DNA of 64,000 bases, from NCBI GenBank assembly GCA_001464455.1, contig LNEI01000011.1, positions 1-64,000 of the forward strand, written 5' to 3'. Origin of the DNA: Acidobacteria bacterium Ga0077534. GTDB lineage: Bacteria; Acidobacteriota; Blastocatellia; Pyrinomonadales; Pyrinomonadaceae. Position numbers and translations under genes: made by a program. Below are positions 34,700 to 44,315 of this stretch, piece after piece. The notes under the pieces were generated by a model that saw nothing but the letters and a program-made list of their open reading frames with translations, was not told the origin of the DNA and did no database searches. Positions within the stretch are counted from its first letter, which is position 1, and every line of letters starts with the position of its first letter.

Positions 34700-36031
34700 A
34701 TGAGGAGACTATTTTTGCTGCTTTTCGCAGCATTGGTTGTTGCCCTGCCTGTGTTTTCGCAGGCAAAGGCGACGGCGTATATTAATGCCCGGATCATTCC
34801 GATAGTCGGGGCTCCGATCGAGCAAGGGATCCTGCTGATACAAAACGGCAAGATCACAGCGGTCGGCGATGCTCGGACCGTCCGGCTTTCGTCGGACGTT
34901 ACCATCGTCGATATGGCCGGCAAAACGATAATGCCTGGTATCGTAGACACTCACAGCCACATCGGCGGGCCAGCTGGAGCAGATTCGACCGCTCCGATAC
35001 AGCCGGACATTCGTATTCTGGACAGTGTTAATGTCCATGCCGCGAACATCCAAAGGGCTCAGGCCGGCGGCGTCACGACAGTAAATGTCATGCCAGGTTC
35101 CGGACATTTGGACAGCGGACAGACCTTGTATTTGAAGCTCCGCGACGACGCGATCAAGATCGACGATCTGCTTATCTACGACAAAGATGGCAAATACATG
35201 GGCGGCATCAAATTCGCGAACGGAACCAATCCGATCCGTCCCGGCGGCGGTGCTTTTCCTGGGACCCGAGCGAAATCCGCCGCTCTAGTTCGCGAGCAAT
35301 TTATCAAGGCCCAAGAATACCGCGACAGAGTCGCCAAAGCGGGCGGCGACAAAACCAAGCTTCCCCCGCGTGATCTCGCAATGGAAGCTCTGGTCGAGGT
35401 GCTCGACAAAAAGCGTATGGTGCACTTTCACACGCACCGTCACGACGACATCATGACGGCACTCCGGCTTCAGAAGGAGTTCGGCTTCCGCATCGTACTC
35501 CAGCACGTCAGCGAGGCGTGGAAAGTCGCGGACGAGATCGCAAAAGCAAATGTGCCATCCTCGATCATCATGATCGACTCGCCTGGCGGCAAGCTTGAAA
35601 CCATGGACGTCGACTATAAAAATGGTGTCGCTCTTGAAAAAGCGGGTGCTCTCGTCGGTTTTCATACCGATGACGGCATCACCGATTCACGTTGGTTCCT
35701 GCGTTCTGCAGGTGTCGCCGTCCGTGCAGGCATGAGTCGCGATAAGGCTCTTTATGGAATGACCATGGCGGGAGCGATCATGCTCGATATGCAGGATCGC
35801 GTTGGCTCGCTCGAAGCTGGAAAAGATGCCGATTTCGTTGTCCTTTCGGGCGATCCGCTATCGATTTACACTCGTGTTGAGCAGACATTCGTCGAGGGTA
35901 AGAAAGTTTTTGACCGCGCTATTTCGAAGGATTATATCTTCGCCGTAGGCGGCAAGGGTTCCACCGACGAAGGCGATACAAACGCACATGGTATCCACTG
36001 CTTTGACGGCGACTTTGGAGGTGGAAACTAA
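34700..36031 (+). CDS. Secreted amidohydrolase (imidazolonepropionase-like)
   Basis: 443 aa with signal peptide (about 1-20). The amidohydrolase metal site HxH is intact in MPGIVDTHSHIGG. Further ligands are likely in HFHTHRHDD and QHVSEAW, and the catalytic Asp region is FHTDDGITD. The C-terminal strand module (GSLEAGKDADFVVLSGDPLS) returns to the small beta domain, as in the family. GAGAGG precedes the ATG. Such periplasmic enzymes cleave cyclic amides or N-acyl/dipeptide bonds; substrate unknown. Its stop overlaps the ATG of a paralogue. Confidence 0.9.
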   Translation: MRRLFLLLFAALVVALPVFSQAKATAYINARIIPIVGAPIEQGILLIQNGKITAVGDARTVRLSSDVTIVDMAGKTIMPGIVDTHSHIGGPAGADSTAPIQPDIRILDSVNVHAANIQRAQAGGVTTVNVMPGSGHLDSGQTLYLKLRDDAIKIDDLLIYDKDGKYMGGIKFANGTNPIRPGGGAFPGTRAKSAALVREQFIKAQEYRDRVAKAGGDKTKLPPRDLAMEALVEVLDKKRMVHFHTHRHDDIMTALRLQKEFGFRIVLQHVSEAWKVADEIAKANVPSSIIMIDSPGGKLETMDVDYKNGVALEKAGALVGFHTDDGITDSRWFLRSAGVAVRAGMSRDKALYGMTMAGAIMLDMQDRVGSLEAGKDADFVVLSGDPLSIYTRVEQTFVEGKKVFDRAISKDYIFAVGGKGSTDEGDTNAHGIHCFDGDFGGGN

Positions 36032-37302
36032 TGAGAGTCAAATTTTTAGAAGCAAAGTCGCATATAAGCAACAAAAATATGAGCCAGTTTGATTTGCAAA
36101 GAAGTATTAGTACCCTAGCGGCCTTTCCTCTTTTCGTCTTTGCACTATTTCTCTTTGGCTCAACCGCAAATGCTCAGATCGCTGTCAAAGGCGAGACCGT
36201 GCACACGATGACCGGCGACCCGATCACAAACGGCGTGGTCCTCATCAAAGACGGCAAGATCGAGGCAGTCGGACCGGCCTCTTCGATCACGATCCCTTCG
36301 AACTATCGAGTCCTCTCGGCAAAAGTTGTTACACCTGGCCTGATCGACGCCCACACCGTTATCGGCCTTAATGGCTATCTTAACCAACCGCACGACCAGA
36401 TGGGGCTCGACGGTGGAGCTTCGTTTCAACCGGAACTGCGAGCGACTGATTCCTACAACGCACAAGAAAAGCTGATCGAGACCGTTCGTGAATACGGCGT
36501 AACAACGATCCATACCGGGCACCAACCCGGAGCTCTTGCTTCTGGTCAGACGATGATCGCCAAAACGGTCGGTAAAAATGTTGACGAAGCGACGATCGTA
36601 CCAACGGCGATGATCGCCGTCACGCTCGGAACTTCGGCAAATGCTACGGGGCGTTCACCCGGAACGCGAGCCAAGCAAGCCGCGATGCTTCGTGCAGAAT
36701 TGATAAAGGCTCAGGAAAATGAGGCGAAAGCCGAAAAGCCCAAGGACCTGAGATCACAGATCATGGGCCGCGTGATTCGCCGCGAGATACCTTTATTGAT
36801 CAATGCAGAAGCGGCTCAAGACATCATGACGGCTCTGCGGATAGCAAAAGAGTTCAACATTAAGATCGTACTGGACGGCGCGGCTGACGGACATTTATTG
36901 ATCAATGAGATCAAAGCCTCGGGCTTCCCTGTCATCGTTCACCCGACGATGGCGAGGCCCGGCGGTGACCGAGCCAATCTTTCGCTCGAAAACGCTTCGA
37001 AGCTGCGTGCTGCCGGTATTCCCGTCGCACTTCAGAGCGGTTACGAAGGCTATGTGCCCAAAACCCGTATCGTTCTCTTCGAGGCCGGTATGGCAGCGGC
37101 CAATGGCCTCGGTTTTCGAAACGCCCTGGCCTCTATCACTATCGACGCCGCCAAGATCCTCGGCATCGACAACCGCGTCGGCTCGCTCGCTGTCGGCAAA
37201 GATGCTGATCTGGCGATGTATGACGGCGACCCATTCGAATGGACCTCGCACTGCACCGGCGTGATCGTTAATGGCAAGGTCGTGAGCGAAGTCCTCAAGT
37301 AG
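36031..37302 (+). CDS. Secreted amidohydrolase paralogue with degenerate metal site
   Basis: 423 aa, starting at the ATG that overlaps the previous stop and has GGAGG nine nt upstream. The signal peptide is set back (hydrophobic about 29-46, cleavage after NAQ). The fold and ends match the preceding enzyme (GSLAVGKDADLAMYDGDPFE). However, the metal site HxH reads DAHTVIG, the HTHRHDD block reads LLINAEAAQD, and the catalytic Asp segment reads ALQSGYEG. It may be inactive and act as a partner of the first enzyme. Confidence 0.85.
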   Translation: MRVKFLEAKSHISNKNMSQFDLQRSISTLAAFPLFVFALFLFGSTANAQIAVKGETVHTMTGDPITNGVVLIKDGKIEAVGPASSITIPSNYRVLSAKVVTPGLIDAHTVIGLNGYLNQPHDQMGLDGGASFQPELRATDSYNAQEKLIETVREYGVTTIHTGHQPGALASGQTMIAKTVGKNVDEATIVPTAMIAVTLGTSANATGRSPGTRAKQAAMLRAELIKAQENEAKAEKPKDLRSQIMGRVIRREIPLLINAEAAQDIMTALRIAKEFNIKIVLDGAADGHLLINEIKASGFPVIVHPTMARPGGDRANLSLENASKLRAAGIPVALQSGYEGYVPKTRIVLFEAGMAAANGLGFRNALASITIDAAKILGIDNRVGSLAVGKDADLAMYDGDPFEWTSHCTGVIVNGKVVSEVLK

Positions 37303-37326
37303 CCGAATACCATTTGCCCGGGGAAA

Positions 37327-37377
37327 CACGCGAAAAGACTCGAAAGAAGATATCTCTCTTGCGGGTCTTTCGCGTTT
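37327..37377 (+). terminator. Terminator-like hairpin after the amidohydrolase pair
   Basis: CGCGAAA-AGACTC and GGGTCT-TTCGCG pair around a 19-nt loop, then TTTC. Confidence 0.6.
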
Positions 37378-37453
37378 CTGCGCTTCTATTTCTTTGGCAT
37401 ACTCCGTAAAAACCGTGCTAACCTGAATAAAATCTCTGCATCTAACCAACTTT

Positions 37454-39877
37454 ATGAATTACCGACGGTTAGCCCTTCTCCCCCCGATCCTCTTGGCTCT
37501 TTTTGCATCTTTCGTCAATGCTCAAGACCGGTGGACTCAGGTCAGATCGAAGAATTTCCTTCTGATCGGTAACGCCTCCGAAAAGGACATCAAAAAAGCA
37601 GGCACAAAGCTCGAGCAGTTTCGAGAGGCGTTTCGCCTGCTTTTCCCTAACACAAACCTAACATCCTCGGTGCCGACCAATGTCGTCGTCTTCAAGAATG
37701 ACTCGGCGTACAAGCCGTTCAAGCCAAAACGCGCAGATGGCAAGATCGACGAATGGATCGCCGGTTATTTTCAGCCTGGAGAAGATGTCAATTACATTAC
37801 CTTGGCGGCGGGCGGCGATGAGAGCAGCACTTTCGGAACTATCTTTCACGAATATGTTCACTTCATAATCGATGCAAATTTCGGCAAGACCGAGGTGCCG
37901 CAATGGTTCAACGAAGGCCTGGCGGAGTACTACCAGACATTCGAGATCGTTGACGACATAAAGGTCAAGCTAGGACTCGCTCAGGCGGGGCACCTGGAGT
38001 TGCTGAAACAAACCAAGTTGATGCCTCTGGAGCAGATGTTGAAAGTCTCCAACTATCAGCTTCATCAGTCCGGTGGCCATTCTCGAAGTATCTTCTACGC
38101 TCAGTCGTGGGCTCTCGTCCATTATTTGACCCAGGGCGGAAAAACGGCGGCACTTAACACTTATCTAAAGGCCGTCCTTAACGGAACCGACGAAAAAGAA
38201 GCTTTCGAAAGAGCGTTTCAGACGACGTACGCCAAGATGGAAGCGGATCTGAGGAAGTACGTTTCGAAGAGTTCGTATCAATATTACGAGGCTAGCTTCA
38301 AGCAAAAGCTCGACTTCACTTCATCCATGCAGGCTTCGCCGCTGCCGGAAAGCGAAGCAAACGCTTACCTCGGCGATCTGCTGTACCACAATAACCGTGC
38401 GGATGACGCCGAACCGTATTTGCGCAATGCCTTGAGGCTCGATCCGAACTCCAATCTCGCAAACACGGCGCTTGGGATGGTCAAGCTGAAGCAGCGAAAG
38501 TTCGGTGACGCCCGTGGTTTCCTCGAAAAGGCGATCGCCGGCGATCAACGCAATCATGCGGCCTATTACCAATACGCTCTTTTGCTAAGCCGTGAAGGCC
38601 AGGACGAATTTGGCTTTGCAAGCAAGTTTGATCCCGGATCCGCCGCGAAAATGCGCGATGCCCTCAACAAAGCGATCGCTATAAATCCTGCGTTCGCGGA
38701 AAGCTATGAACTTTTTGCCTTCGTTGCCCTGGTGACCGGCGAGGAATTTGAAACTGCCGAGAAGCATCTGCTCACCGCGATCCGTCTCCATCCCGGCAAT
38801 CAGCGATACTCCGTTCGGCTTGCTGAGGTCTATGCCCGGCAAAAGAAATTTGACGACGCCCTGCAGCTTGCTCAGAAGATAGCCGCGAACGCAGCCACAG
38901 ACGAATACCGCTCGCGAGCGAACTCTCTTTTGACACAGATCCAGCAACAGAAGCAGTTTGAAGCGCAGCTCAAGACGGAAAAGGAACGCTATGAAAAGTC
39001 TCTCGCCGAGTCAGGCGGGACGCCGAGGCTGGTAAAGAGGATCGAGGGCGTACCTCGGCCCTCAGAAGAAGAGATCGCCAAACTCGAGGAAGATGAACGC
39101 ATTCGGTCAATGAACGAGTCGCTGCGGCTACCCGCTCCGGGCGAAAAAAGGGCGTTAGGCCACATCGAGAAGATCGACTGCAAAAAGCGGCCCATAACAT
39201 TCGGCATAAGGACCGACGACGAGTCTTTCTCACTCACCGGGAAAGACTTCACGAGCCTATCCCTCGTCTCGATCGACCCGGCTGCAACGAATGCCGAACT
39301 AGGATGTGACGCGAACGTTTCGCGATTTCGAGCTCTCATCTCGTACAAAGAGTTGGTACCGCCCAAACTCGGCGTTCGCGGCGAGATCGTCGCGATCGAG
39401 TTTGTGCCATCGAATTTCCGAGTAATGACGGAGAAGGAAATGCGGGATGCGACTTTGGTTGTTTGGGATATGGAGGGCTCAAAGCCAAATGGAACACAGA
39501 TCCCTAGCGATGATCAGATTGAGGCTAGACGTCGAGAAGCGATCATTAAAGGTATAAGAGAGAATCTACGAAAGCCCGCTGACGGAGAAAAACGTGATAT
39601 TGGCTACCTTGAAAAGGTCGAGTGCAACGATAAAGCTGCATTCTTCCACTTTAGAACGCCTTCCCGAACGTTCAGACTTTTTAGCCCTGCGTCGAAACAG
39701 CCAAACATCGTTCTCTACACCCCCGATCTCGCCGGTGCCCAATTTGGGTGTGGAATGAAGCCGCTCGAGTTTCCTGCGGTGTTTGTCTACACGGTAAGTG
39801 CCGATGCAAAGGCCAAGACCGATGGCAGCCTCGTCTCGATAGAGATCGTTCCAAAGTCTTTTGTTCTTGAGCAATAA
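37454..39877 (+). CDS. Peptidase-MA-like protein with TPRs and duplicated C-terminal domain
   Basis: 807 aa, signal peptide to residue about 23. Residues 25-270 resemble the MA-clan DUF1570/peptidase MA group, with HEYVH (His132) and a downstream Glu in PQWFNEGLAEYYQ completing a gluzincin-type zinc site. Residues about 290-500 are TPR helices (AEPYLRNALRLDPNSNLANT). After a Glu/Lys coiled stretch come two copies of a beta domain, LGHIEKIDCKKRPITFGIR and IGYLEKVECNDKAAFFHFRT, each with conserved Cys pairs. Periplasmic. Expression is probably independent, as a hairpin precedes it. Confidence 0.85.
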   Translation: MNYRRLALLPPILLALFASFVNAQDRWTQVRSKNFLLIGNASEKDIKKAGTKLEQFREAFRLLFPNTNLTSSVPTNVVVFKNDSAYKPFKPKRADGKIDEWIAGYFQPGEDVNYITLAAGGDESSTFGTIFHEYVHFIIDANFGKTEVPQWFNEGLAEYYQTFEIVDDIKVKLGLAQAGHLELLKQTKLMPLEQMLKVSNYQLHQSGGHSRSIFYAQSWALVHYLTQGGKTAALNTYLKAVLNGTDEKEAFERAFQTTYAKMEADLRKYVSKSSYQYYEASFKQKLDFTSSMQASPLPESEANAYLGDLLYHNNRADDAEPYLRNALRLDPNSNLANTALGMVKLKQRKFGDARGFLEKAIAGDQRNHAAYYQYALLLSREGQDEFGFASKFDPGSAAKMRDALNKAIAINPAFAESYELFAFVALVTGEEFETAEKHLLTAIRLHPGNQRYSVRLAEVYARQKKFDDALQLAQKIAANAATDEYRSRANSLLTQIQQQKQFEAQLKTEKERYEKSLAESGGTPRLVKRIEGVPRPSEEEIAKLEEDERIRSMNESLRLPAPGEKRALGHIEKIDCKKRPITFGIRTDDESFSLTGKDFTSLSLVSIDPAATNAELGCDANVSRFRALISYKELVPPKLGVRGEIVAIEFVPSNFRVMTEKEMRDATLVVWDMEGSKPNGTQIPSDDQIEARRREAIIKGIRENLRKPADGEKRDIGYLEKVECNDKAAFFHFRTPSRTFRLFSPASKQPNIVLYTPDLAGAQFGCGMKPLEFPAVFVYTVSADAKAKTDGSLVSIEIVPKSFVLEQ

Positions 39878-39909
39878 AAAAGGCCGTGACGCAATGTGCT
39901 TCACGGCCT
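39875..39909 (-). terminator. Terminator of the minor-pilin operon
   Basis: On the minus strand GGCCGTG and CACGGCC enclose 13 nt and are followed by six Ts, 24 nt past the PilX-like stop. It may also end the convergent gene. Confidence 0.88.
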
Positions 39910-39932
39910 CTAGTTATTTGTAGCTCAACCAG

Positions 39933-42900
39933 CTAGTCGTTCGTTCTTAGGAATCCCGTCGTCTGAACGTACTGGAAGAAAGGCGTTCCTGGCGGAAGTC
40001 GTGCGGGGTCAAGGAACGTGCTGTCAAACACCCAGTTTCGGATCGGGGGATTGTAGACCTCGTTGCAGCACTTGAATGGTCCGGACGCATTCCTCGAATT
40101 GAACAGATTGATCAGCGACCCGGCGTAATCTAACCGCTGTCCGGTCCACGTTTCAAGAAATCGCTTGAAGTTATGCACACCGCCGTTCAGCCGCGGCGAA
40201 ATACCGCCCTGATTCGGAGTGCCCGAACGGCTCGCGATCGTATCGCCCGAGATCATTGCAAATCGCATCGTCGTTGTTTGAGCGACACGCGTGCTCTGAT
40301 CGTAAGGGGTAGTCGTCGTGCTCCTAAAGCTCTGACCATCATTCCAGGCATTCGACAGGATAGTCACACCGTCAGCGACGATGGATGCCGGGATATGGTT
40401 TGCCGTATCAAAGGGATAGAACTGATTGTAGGGCGTATTCCCCATTGACGGCGGAGCGTTCGCACTTGTGGCGTTGTAGTTTCCTTTAACGTAGACTCCG
40501 TTCTCTGAGGCAAACGTGAATCCGCGGGTCGATGATGGACTTGCCGCATTATAAACGCCCGGAAGGACAGTGCCGTTCGTTAATCTGACTCCTCTACGAA
40601 AGTACTTATGATCAGTTACCGCAGCAAAATCGGGAGGCCAGGTGTCCGAATACCGCGGAGCTTCGCAGTCGCTACCGGTCGAGCATCCAGTAAGTCTCAC
40701 CACAGCGGATGTGAAGTGATTGAACGTCGTATGCACCATAAACTTTCGTTCAAGATTTCCGTTTCTATTAGCGTCTTCGCCGAGCTGCATAGTCCCGTCG
40801 TTGCCGGGTGATCCGCCGTATATGTCTTCCATATCGAACTCGCCGTCAAAGTCGGTGTCACCGCGGCGATCTGAAACGTAGAGTACCCAGCCATTCTCTA
40901 TAGGCACGTCGGCCGACGTTAGACCGACCCCGCCCTTAGATATTGCAAACTTTGTATCAACAGGGAAAAGCCCGTCGTAATCGCCGCGTAGAAACCGACG
41001 CAGATTTGCAACATCGATATCGACCATGCTCATCATTCCATTGAGCGGCAACTGCGAAAGGTCGGAATAATAAGATGTGCTCCGGTCGTCGTAATATAAT
41101 CCCTCGCGTGCATCAAACATCTTGATCGGCACCGGCACAACCGCGACGGGGGTCGGACTTGCAACACCAGCGGGATTTACAATAGCCCGCTTCAAATGTG
41201 CGAGACTTTCCGTATAGACGTTATCGCGCGGCGTCGGCGAAGGCGATGCCATCACTCTTTCTTGGCTTGCTTCCCCGTTGAAATGGGTTCCGCAGGACGT
41301 TGCCGGAGCGGGTGATGGGGCAGGGGAAATTGCAACTCCGGTCGCATCCGTACAACCAAGTTCAGCATTCGCTGGTAAACCTATGTAACGAACTACTGCA
41401 TTAAAGCCATTGTCGGGGTTCGAGCCGACTGGAACTGCGGTCGTATACCGTAGCGGTGTCGGACTAGCTGAAGGTGTCGGGATAGGTTCGCCTGGTATAG
41501 TAAAACGCTGAAGTTTTATCACCGATCGATTGTCGACAAAATGAACTGTTGGCGCCTGAGCAGTGCTAGGGCCTATTGGTGACGGATCCGTCGCGGTTGA
41601 ATCAGGATAGATAGAATTTGATGGGTTTATGCCACCTGGTCGCCACCGAAGGTCAGTTATCTGAAATTTGACGGTCGAACCGTCCATTATCCTCGGGGCA
41701 ACCTCAGTAACGCCCATTGCGAGAAAATCTTCCGTTATATCATTTGTGACCACCGTGCCATCGCCAGGGTTTGTGCTCACGGTCTCGACCTTTATCCAGA
41801 CCTCTCTTCCAACAGATGTTCCGCCGGTAAAGAACCTCTCACCGTTTACCCGCGTCGTTCGATATGGGTCCGATAGAAAATCTGTCTGCGATGTCGTCTT
41901 TTTCATCGGCTTCGGCTGATAGCCTCGCACTCGATCTTGGAAAGCTACTGGCGTTGGGGCGACAGTAGGTTCTTGAGGCATTCCATCCGGTCGTCCATCG
42001 AGGCGCACGCCGCACTTTGAGTTAATGGTCGTTGCGATCGGGGTAACGCCTGTTCCAGATGCGCAGCCGGGCAGTTTTGCCTGTGAATCGGCGAGGCTGA
42101 TCCTGATGCCGGTCTTGTTAGCAAACCGCTCGCTGCGGAGAATGGAATTGTCCGTCGAACCCGCAGTCACAGGCGAAAGCGTCCCGCCGATGTTTGCGAG
42201 ATCACCGCCGGTGGGCGCCGCAACTTCCTTTCCGCGGCGGAGCATCTCGACCAGATCAGTGTTCGCTCCAACGTTGAGCGGGAGCTTAAGGGTCGGGGTG
42301 TTTGCCTGAAGGTTTCCGTCAAAGACTGAACTCTGGCTCAGGAAGCTTGTATTGATCCTGCTCGGCGGCAGATCGGGATTCGGGGTCTGAGCAGGTACAG
42401 GAACTGACGGCGGAAATTCGAAGATGTTATTTGAGTTTCCCTGGGTCGTATTCAAAACGCTTCCCATCGTGGGCAGCAGCTGAATAAAACTTCCCGATGC
42501 GTTTTTAATGAAGGTCTGGTTATTTGCGCTGTCAACCGTATCCCAGTTGCGCCAGGTTTGCGTGACGATCTGGTCGGCGGCGGTTACACGCGAGTCGAAA
42601 TATACACCTTCGGCTCCGGGTGAGATGAAAAAGTTACCATTCGAGTGGACGCGGCCCCCAAAACTGAAACGCGGTGGACGAAACAACTCAAGGTCATCAT
42701 TGTAAAAGATTCCGAACTGAAAGATCGGAATTCGATTGTTCAGCACATTGCGGGTCAACTGGACCTGCGCCCCGTTGTAACGATTTTCCGTTGCAGTCGT
42801 TCTAAGACGCCAATTGTCCTGAATTGCAACGAGACCCGTATATGGCCCCCCGGTAAGCGTCGTCGCACGGCTGGCAACACCGTTCTGGACAAGCTGGTCC

Positions 42901-43235
42901 AACTCTTGGTTGAAGATGTAGCCATTCATGCCTGAAACTGTGCCGTTGCGGACGTTGTTCAGGTCAGCGGATGTTGGGTTGAGCTTGACTTCAAAGACCT
43001 TGTTAAAATTCCGGGTCATCGTCTCGAGACTGCCTTGCGCCGCATAGAACGTACGGCCTTCGGCGGTCTCGTTACCGCTGGCTGCCGCTTCGGCAGATGA
43101 GCGAGACATCGCCAACGCGACGAATACACCTATCAGTGCAAGAATGAACAACGAAATGACTATTGCTGACCCTTTTTGATTCGGATCAGCGATCACTTCT
43201 TTAGAAACACTTTGATCAATTGCTTTGCCTTTCAT
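39933..43235 (-). CDS. Giant PilX-like minor pilin/tip protein
   Basis: 1100 aa. The N terminus is that of a PilX-type minor pilin: short leader to KG, then SAIVISLFILALIGVFVALA without Glu5, followed by FYAAQGSLETMTRNF. PilX proteins are usually under 250 aa, so about 850 residues are extra. They contain proline/threonine-rich linkers (IPTPSASPTPLRY, ASPSPTPRD) and a calcium-binding-like run (DTDFDGEFDMED, then EDANRNGNLE) similar in kind to PilY1/dockerin loops. It could merge pilin and tip-adhesin roles. Last gene of a four-gene operon starting at 45537. Confidence 0.82.
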   Translation of the reverse strand: MKGKAIDQSVSKEVIADPNQKGSAIVISLFILALIGVFVALAMSRSSAEAAASGNETAEGRTFYAAQGSLETMTRNFNKVFEVKLNPTSADLNNVRNGTVSGMNGYIFNQELDQLVQNGVASRATTLTGGPYTGLVAIQDNWRLRTTATENRYNGAQVQLTRNVLNNRIPIFQFGIFYNDDLELFRPPRFSFGGRVHSNGNFFISPGAEGVYFDSRVTAADQIVTQTWRNWDTVDSANNQTFIKNASGSFIQLLPTMGSVLNTTQGNSNNIFEFPPSVPVPAQTPNPDLPPSRINTSFLSQSSVFDGNLQANTPTLKLPLNVGANTDLVEMLRRGKEVAAPTGGDLANIGGTLSPVTAGSTDNSILRSERFANKTGIRISLADSQAKLPGCASGTGVTPIATTINSKCGVRLDGRPDGMPQEPTVAPTPVAFQDRVRGYQPKPMKKTTSQTDFLSDPYRTTRVNGERFFTGGTSVGREVWIKVETVSTNPGDGTVVTNDITEDFLAMGVTEVAPRIMDGSTVKFQITDLRWRPGGINPSNSIYPDSTATDPSPIGPSTAQAPTVHFVDNRSVIKLQRFTIPGEPIPTPSASPTPLRYTTAVPVGSNPDNGFNAVVRYIGLPANAELGCTDATGVAISPAPSPAPATSCGTHFNGEASQERVMASPSPTPRDNVYTESLAHLKRAIVNPAGVASPTPVAVVPVPIKMFDAREGLYYDDRSTSYYSDLSQLPLNGMMSMVDIDVANLRRFLRGDYDGLFPVDTKFAISKGGVGLTSADVPIENGWVLYVSDRRGDTDFDGEFDMEDIYGGSPGNDGTMQLGEDANRNGNLERKFMVHTTFNHFTSAVVRLTGCSTGSDCEAPRYSDTWPPDFAAVTDHKYFRRGVRLTNGTVLPGVYNAASPSSTRGFTFASENGVYVKGNYNATSANAPPSMGNTPYNQFYPFDTANHIPASIVADGVTILSNAWNDGQSFRSTTTTPYDQSTRVAQTTTMRFAMISGDTIASRSGTPNQGGISPRLNGGVHNFKRFLETWTGQRLDYAGSLINLFNSRNASGPFKCCNEVYNPPIRNWVFDSTFLDPARLPPGTPFFQYVQTTGFLRTND

Positions 43236-43255
43236 CTCGATTTTGCCCCTTCTAA

Positions 43256-44308
43256 CTAGCTTGCTTCGTAGCCTAAATTTCTTGTACTCACGGTCGTGGT
43301 CATCGACTCTTTGAATGGCTGGCCCATTGAGTTTTTCTCAGTCGATCTGACACTTACGGTAAATCTGATCTGCCTAACCGCCGTTAGGTTTAGCTGAACG
43401 TCGTCGGCATTACCAGCAACGCCGTCGGGCCCGGCGCTCGGGTTATCGGAAATAGTTCCGTTGTCCATCACATACTGGATCTGGAAATTCTCTACGCTGT
43501 AAACCAACGGTTCATCTACAAAAGCCGCTGTCGGCTGCACATTCACAAATTCTCTGCGCATCAGTGTTCCATCCGCAGTCACGTAATAGGTGACCATGCG
43601 AACACGATAAATGCTGGTTGCCGAGATAGTGTTTAGCACACCAGCGAGACCCGTTTGGTTAAAACCCACTGCGTCGCCATTCGCAAACTGTATCGTGTTA
43701 GCTCCGGATAAGCCGGTCGCTACGCCGAGTGTCGAACCGGTCTGTCCTGTCAAAATATAGAGATCGTTTATACGGCAAGACGCATTTCCTGACGTCGACG
43801 CCAGTTCAACCACGCCGCCAGAGCTGGTCGAACGGGTCGCGATCTGAAGCGGCTGAGAAAATCCAGAGCCGGCGTTGAACGTCTGATCCTTGAAAAGGAA
43901 CGTAACCTGATCGGTCCGTGTATTAGCCGTTTGATTAAATGTGTTTAGCGTTATGTTATTACCCGCGATCACGGGAGGAACTGTATCTCTCGTCGTGTCG
44001 GAGTCGACGGGAACACCGAGGGTCGTTGATATACGGTTGTCCGCGAGGATGACCGTGCTGGCGGCGGGATAGCCATAGCCTGCGTTGTAAGCGTCTCGGG
44101 ATATCAGATTTAGACTCATCCTCAGGTTCTTAGCAAGCTGCGTTTGCTCCGTTACCGTGCTGCGTCCTTGCTGAGCTGCCCGCAGCAGTCCCCATACCGT
44201 GGCCGAGATGATCAAGAAGATCGACATCGCGACCAATAACTCAAGCAGCGAAAACCCGCTTTCGTCGGGCTTCGTATTTGGTTGGTTTTTGATTGAGCTT
44301 GAATTCAT
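43256..44308 (-). CDS. PilW-type minor pilin
   Basis: 350 aa. The type IV prepilin site is clear: DESG^FSLLELLVAMSIFLIIS, with Glu5 and the hydrophobic helix. A short leader of about 17 polar residues precedes it. The C-terminal half is a beta-rich domain (VRQIRFTVSVRSTEKNSMGQ) as in PilW/ComGF-like minor pilins that prime pilus assembly. Gaps of 7 bp to PilV and 20 bp to PilX mark one operon. Confidence 0.87.
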   Translation of the reverse strand: MNSSSIKNQPNTKPDESGFSLLELLVAMSIFLIISATVWGLLRAAQQGRSTVTEQTQLAKNLRMSLNLISRDAYNAGYGYPAASTVILADNRISTTLGVPVDSDTTRDTVPPVIAGNNITLNTFNQTANTRTDQVTFLFKDQTFNAGSGFSQPLQIATRSTSSGGVVELASTSGNASCRINDLYILTGQTGSTLGVATGLSGANTIQFANGDAVGFNQTGLAGVLNTISATSIYRVRMVTYYVTADGTLMRREFVNVQPTAAFVDEPLVYSVENFQIQYVMDNGTISDNPSAGPDGVAGNADDVQLNLTAVRQIRFTVSVRSTEKNSMGQPFKESMTTTVSTRNLGYEAS

Positions 44309-44315
44309 AAAGCTT

